This document shows, in pieces, positions 61,347 through 64,000 of a stretch of 64,000 bases of DNA (the first letter of the stretch is position 1; each line of letters begins with the position of its first letter). This DNA comes from Bacteroides cellulosilyticus DSM 14838. Its GTDB lineage: Bacteria > Bacteroidota > Bacteroidia > Bacteroidales > Bacteroidaceae. Made by a program: the position numbers and the translations under genes. Below the pieces are notes generated by a model, which saw nothing but the letters and a program-made list of their open reading frames with translations, was not told the origin of the DNA and made no database searches. The DNA lies in assembly GCF_000158035.1 (NCBI RefSeq), contig NZ_EQ973490.1, positions 1,657,626 to 1,721,625 of the forward strand, given 5' to 3'.

Positions 61347-63260
61347 ATGAAATACATCACATTTTTATTTATCGCTATGTTGACGTTCAGTTCCTGTACG
61401 GATTTCCTTGATAAGGAACCGGATGATATGCTGACGTTGGAAAAGGTGTTCAATAATAGACAGAATACGTTGGAATGGCTTTCTGCAATCTATTCAAGTG
61501 TCCCGAATACGTTTATCAATTACCATCAGGAAGGACCTCTGAGCGATGATATGGCACCGCATGCCGAGTGGACAGGCTGGTTCGCTTATGACATCGTGGG
61601 TAAGCAAATGGGTAACTGGAATCCAAGTTCGGAAGATAATAATGATTATTGGAGAGTACTACCTAAGAAAATACGTCAGGCACAGATCTTTATACAGAAC
61701 GTGAAACCTATTGAGAACCAGAATCTGACAGTCGAGGAAGCGGAGCGTATGAAATTGGAAGCAAGATTCCTGATTGCCTATTATTATGCATTGTTGGTAG
61801 AGTTCTATGGAGCCGTACCGTTTACAGCTGAACCGATTGATCTGGATGCTCCGTATGATGTACTTATGATGCAGCAGGTACCTGTACACCAGGTTATAGA
61901 CTGGATAGATAACGAGTTACTGGAAGTGTCGAAAGGTTTGCCGGCAAGTTATACAAATCCTACTTTGTATGGCAGAGCTACCTCACTGATGTGTCTGGCA
62001 GTGCGTTCACGCCTTCTCTTGTTGTCTGCGTCTCCCTTACTGAATGGAAACAAGGACTACATGAATCATAAAAATCCCAATGGTGAAGAACTCTTTTATT
62101 CTGAATATGATGTCAATCGTTGGCAACGTGCAGCCAATGCGGCTAAGGAATTGATTGATGCTGCCCATGCCGCCGGTAAGAAGTTGTATACGGTCTACAA
62201 TCCGGACGGAACGGTAGATCCTTTCCTCTCATGCCGGGGTATTCTGATGACAAAGGAATCGGCAGGAAATACGGAAATACTTTTTGCAAACCCCAATCCG
62301 GGCGATTACGGAGCCATCGACCGTTGGAGTATTCCTCGCAGTGTACCCGGTGCAGGTTCTTACGGAGTAACACAATCCTTGGTGGATGCCTTTTTCATGG
62401 AAAACGGATTGTCGCCTATCCTGGGTTATGAAAATAATGACTATTCAAAACCGATCATTAACCCGGCATCCGGCTATACTGAAACCGGATTCTCAACAGA
62501 GCCTGAAGTAAGGAATACCGGGTGGCAGGAGTGTCAGGGAAATGTAAATCCAGGGCAGGTCACCATGGCGGGTGCTTACAATATGTATTGTCACAGGGAA
62601 GCACGTTTCTATATTGCCGTACTTTATAATCGTGCCTGGTTCAGTAAGACGGCCGAAGGAGGTCGTCAGACCATGTTCCTGAAGGGAGAACAGGATGGAG
62701 GTATCTCTATGGATGCACCAAGAAATGGCTATTTGCAGAATAAATTGGCGCATCCGGACAGGGATAATGTGAACGTCACGTTTCCTTATCGTCCAGCTGT
62801 AAATTATCGTTTGGCGGAAGCCTATCTGAATTATGCTGAGGCTTTGAACGAATGTGATCCCGGCAATCCGGATATAATGAAATACGTCAATCTTATCCGT
62901 GTGCGTGCCGGTATTCCGGAATATGGTACTGGAGCCGGTATGATAACCGAACCCCAGGGACAGGAAGAAGTGCGTCAGTCCATTTATAAGGAACGTCGTG
63001 TGGAATTGTGTTGTGAATCCAGTATCCGTTATATGGATATCCGTCGCTTGAAAATAGGTGAAGAAATACTTAACAGAGACTTCTACGGAATGAATTATTT
63101 CGGTTCCAAGTTGAGCGATGACAAGAATGATCCGGATGCTTATTTTGTGCGTACCAGATACCAGACCCGTTCGTTCCAGAAAAAGAACTATTGGTTCCCG
63201 GTGCCGCAGTCGGAAATGGATATCAATCCTAATTTGGTGCAGAATCCGTTCTGGAAATAA
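61347..63260 (+). CDS. SusD-like glycan-binding lipoprotein of PUL 2
   Basis: This 637-aa lipoprotein (lipobox TFSSC; MKYITFLFIAMLTFSSCTDFLDKEPDD) has the SusD order: helical TPR-like frame (EAERMKLEARFLIAYYYALLVEFYGAVPFT), central binding region and closing motif PVNYRLAEAYLNYAEALNE, then IYKERRVELCCESSIRYMDIRRL. It ends with FPVPQSEMDINPNLVQNPFWK, the normal SusD end. It works with the upstream SusC at the cell surface. Confidence 0.95.
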   Translation: MKYITFLFIAMLTFSSCTDFLDKEPDDMLTLEKVFNNRQNTLEWLSAIYSSVPNTFINYHQEGPLSDDMAPHAEWTGWFAYDIVGKQMGNWNPSSEDNNDYWRVLPKKIRQAQIFIQNVKPIENQNLTVEEAERMKLEARFLIAYYYALLVEFYGAVPFTAEPIDLDAPYDVLMMQQVPVHQVIDWIDNELLEVSKGLPASYTNPTLYGRATSLMCLAVRSRLLLLSASPLLNGNKDYMNHKNPNGEELFYSEYDVNRWQRAANAAKELIDAAHAAGKKLYTVYNPDGTVDPFLSCRGILMTKESAGNTEILFANPNPGDYGAIDRWSIPRSVPGAGSYGVTQSLVDAFFMENGLSPILGYENNDYSKPIINPASGYTETGFSTEPEVRNTGWQECQGNVNPGQVTMAGAYNMYCHREARFYIAVLYNRAWFSKTAEGGRQTMFLKGEQDGGISMDAPRNGYLQNKLAHPDRDNVNVTFPYRPAVNYRLAEAYLNYAEALNECDPGNPDIMKYVNLIRVRAGIPEYGTGAGMITEPQGQEEVRQSIYKERRVELCCESSIRYMDIRRLKIGEEILNRDFYGMNYFGSKLSDDKNDPDAYFVRTRYQTRSFQKKNYWFPVPQSEMDINPNLVQNPFWK

Positions 63261-63320
63261 TAAATCTGTGATGAATCCTTATACATCATGTAGTTTTTAA
63301 TTTATAACTTAAATAATCCA

Positions 63321-64000
63321 ATGAAATTATTCAGTACCATTATAGTACTTTCCTTTGTATTTATCCTGACCGCTTGTGCCGCTTGCACCGATCCGGATAT
63401 CCCTGGGACGCTGCCCCCACAGCCCTCTCAGGAGAAGTATACAGTGAAAGTCAGAAAAGTAGGGAACAGTCAGGAATGGCAGGCGCTCCAAGTCAAAACC
63501 GCCACCGTGGATAAGCATAATGTACGTACCAGTTACTTTGTACAGTTCGATATGACCTCCGCAATGGAAGTGATGGTGACTTATGGAGAAAAGTCTATAC
63601 GGAAAGTAAACATCCGGCCGACCGATAAGAATATAGCATATACTCAGGAAGGAAACAGTATTTATTTCAATCTGGATAATCCTGCTTACCTGAGCATTGA
63701 ATTCAATGACGACCGATTTGGTAACCTGCAACTTTTTGCGGACAAGGCAGCGGAGGAACAAGTCTTTCCGGATACTGAAGGAGTCATGTATTTGGGTCCC
63801 GGTGAATATGGTAATTCCAACGATGATATTGTCTGGATACCCGGTAACACTACTGTCTATTTAGACAAGGATGCTATCCTGACTTATAGTCTTAAAATTG
63901 CCAATGTGGAAAATGTACGTGTCATAGGCCGTGGGCAAATCAGGCAGCCGAAGAATCATGCCATCATCGTTGAGAACTCAAAACATGTTGAGATTGACGG
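63321..64000 (+). CDS. Lipoprotein with possible beta-helix glycosidase domain (partial, cut by the right edge)
   Basis: The frame opens at ATG 63321 and runs to the window end (about 226 codons visible). MKLFSTIIVLSFVFILTACAACTD is a lipoprotein signal. The middle resembles the N-terminal domain of GH49/dextranase-like or other pectinase-fold enzymes; the last part (VWIPGNTTVYLDKDAILTY, VENVRVIGRGQI, HAIIVENSKHVEI) shows beginning beta-helix turns. The enzyme type cannot be settled from this piece. It belongs to PUL 2. Confidence 0.6.
   Translation, partial: MKLFSTIIVLSFVFILTACAACTDPDIPGTLPPQPSQEKYTVKVRKVGNSQEWQALQVKTATVDKHNVRTSYFVQFDMTSAMEVMVTYGEKSIRKVNIRPTDKNIAYTQEGNSIYFNLDNPAYLSIEFNDDRFGNLQLFADKAAEEQVFPDTEGVMYLGPGEYGNSNDDIVWIPGNTTVYLDKDAILTYSLKIANVENVRVIGRGQIRQPKNHAIIVENSKHVEID

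Overview
The window looks like a chromosomal segment of a gut Bacteroides or close relative (phylum Bacteroidota). The evidence is SusC/SusD pairs, two one-protein hybrid two-component regulators, lipoproteins, and promoters carrying the Bacteroides -7 box TAnnTTTG in place of a sigma-70 -10/-35 pair. No tRNA, rRNA, CRISPR array, insertion sequence or prophage was seen.

Layout. 1-1912 (minus): the N-terminal part of a SusC-type receiver whose locus continues off the left edge. 2310-15390: mostly housekeeping genes, namely yifB/comM, a TlpA-like lipoprotein without redox cysteines, a TPR/OmpA-like lipoprotein, xerD, aroQ, pyk, an O-methyltransferase, a histidine kinase overlapping a degenerate kinase, rbfA and a LolC/E-type permease. 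The xerD-aroQ gap holds an inverted array of 11-bp repeats between two promoter-like boxes that face each other.

15520-47652: a large polysaccharide utilisation locus (PUL 1). It has a GH106 rhamnosidase-like enzyme, a hybrid regulator (HTCS), SusC, SusD (reading frame broken at an A8 tract), three PL8-type lyases (one fused to a GH78 rhamnosidase), a GH79-like glucuronidase, two GH2 enzymes, a GH88 unsaturated glucuronyl hydrolase and a GH28-like enzyme. Together these point to an acidic heteropolysaccharide containing uronic acid, rhamnose and probably beta-mannose. A lyase would cut at the uronic acid, GH88 would remove the unsaturated uronyl end, and GH79, GH78/GH106 and GH2 would trim the remaining sugars. 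No sulfatase is present, which argues against the glycosaminoglycans usually linked to PL8. The GH106 gene and susC share a nearly identical promoter-leader element, so they are probably co-regulated.

47769-51600: a LytTR response regulator and its LytS-type kinase, an outer-membrane DUF6268-like protein and a small Spy-like periplasmic protein. A direct repeat with a 21-bp period lies upstream of both the regulator and the membrane protein gene, and is a candidate LytTR operator.

51782-64000: a second PUL (PUL 2) with an HTCS whose receiver lacks the phosphoacceptor Asp, a GH97 enzyme of the retaining (alpha-galactosidase-like) type, SusC, SusD and the start of a lipoprotein that may be a beta-helix glycosidase cut by the right edge.

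All family names come from reading motifs; no database search was possible.
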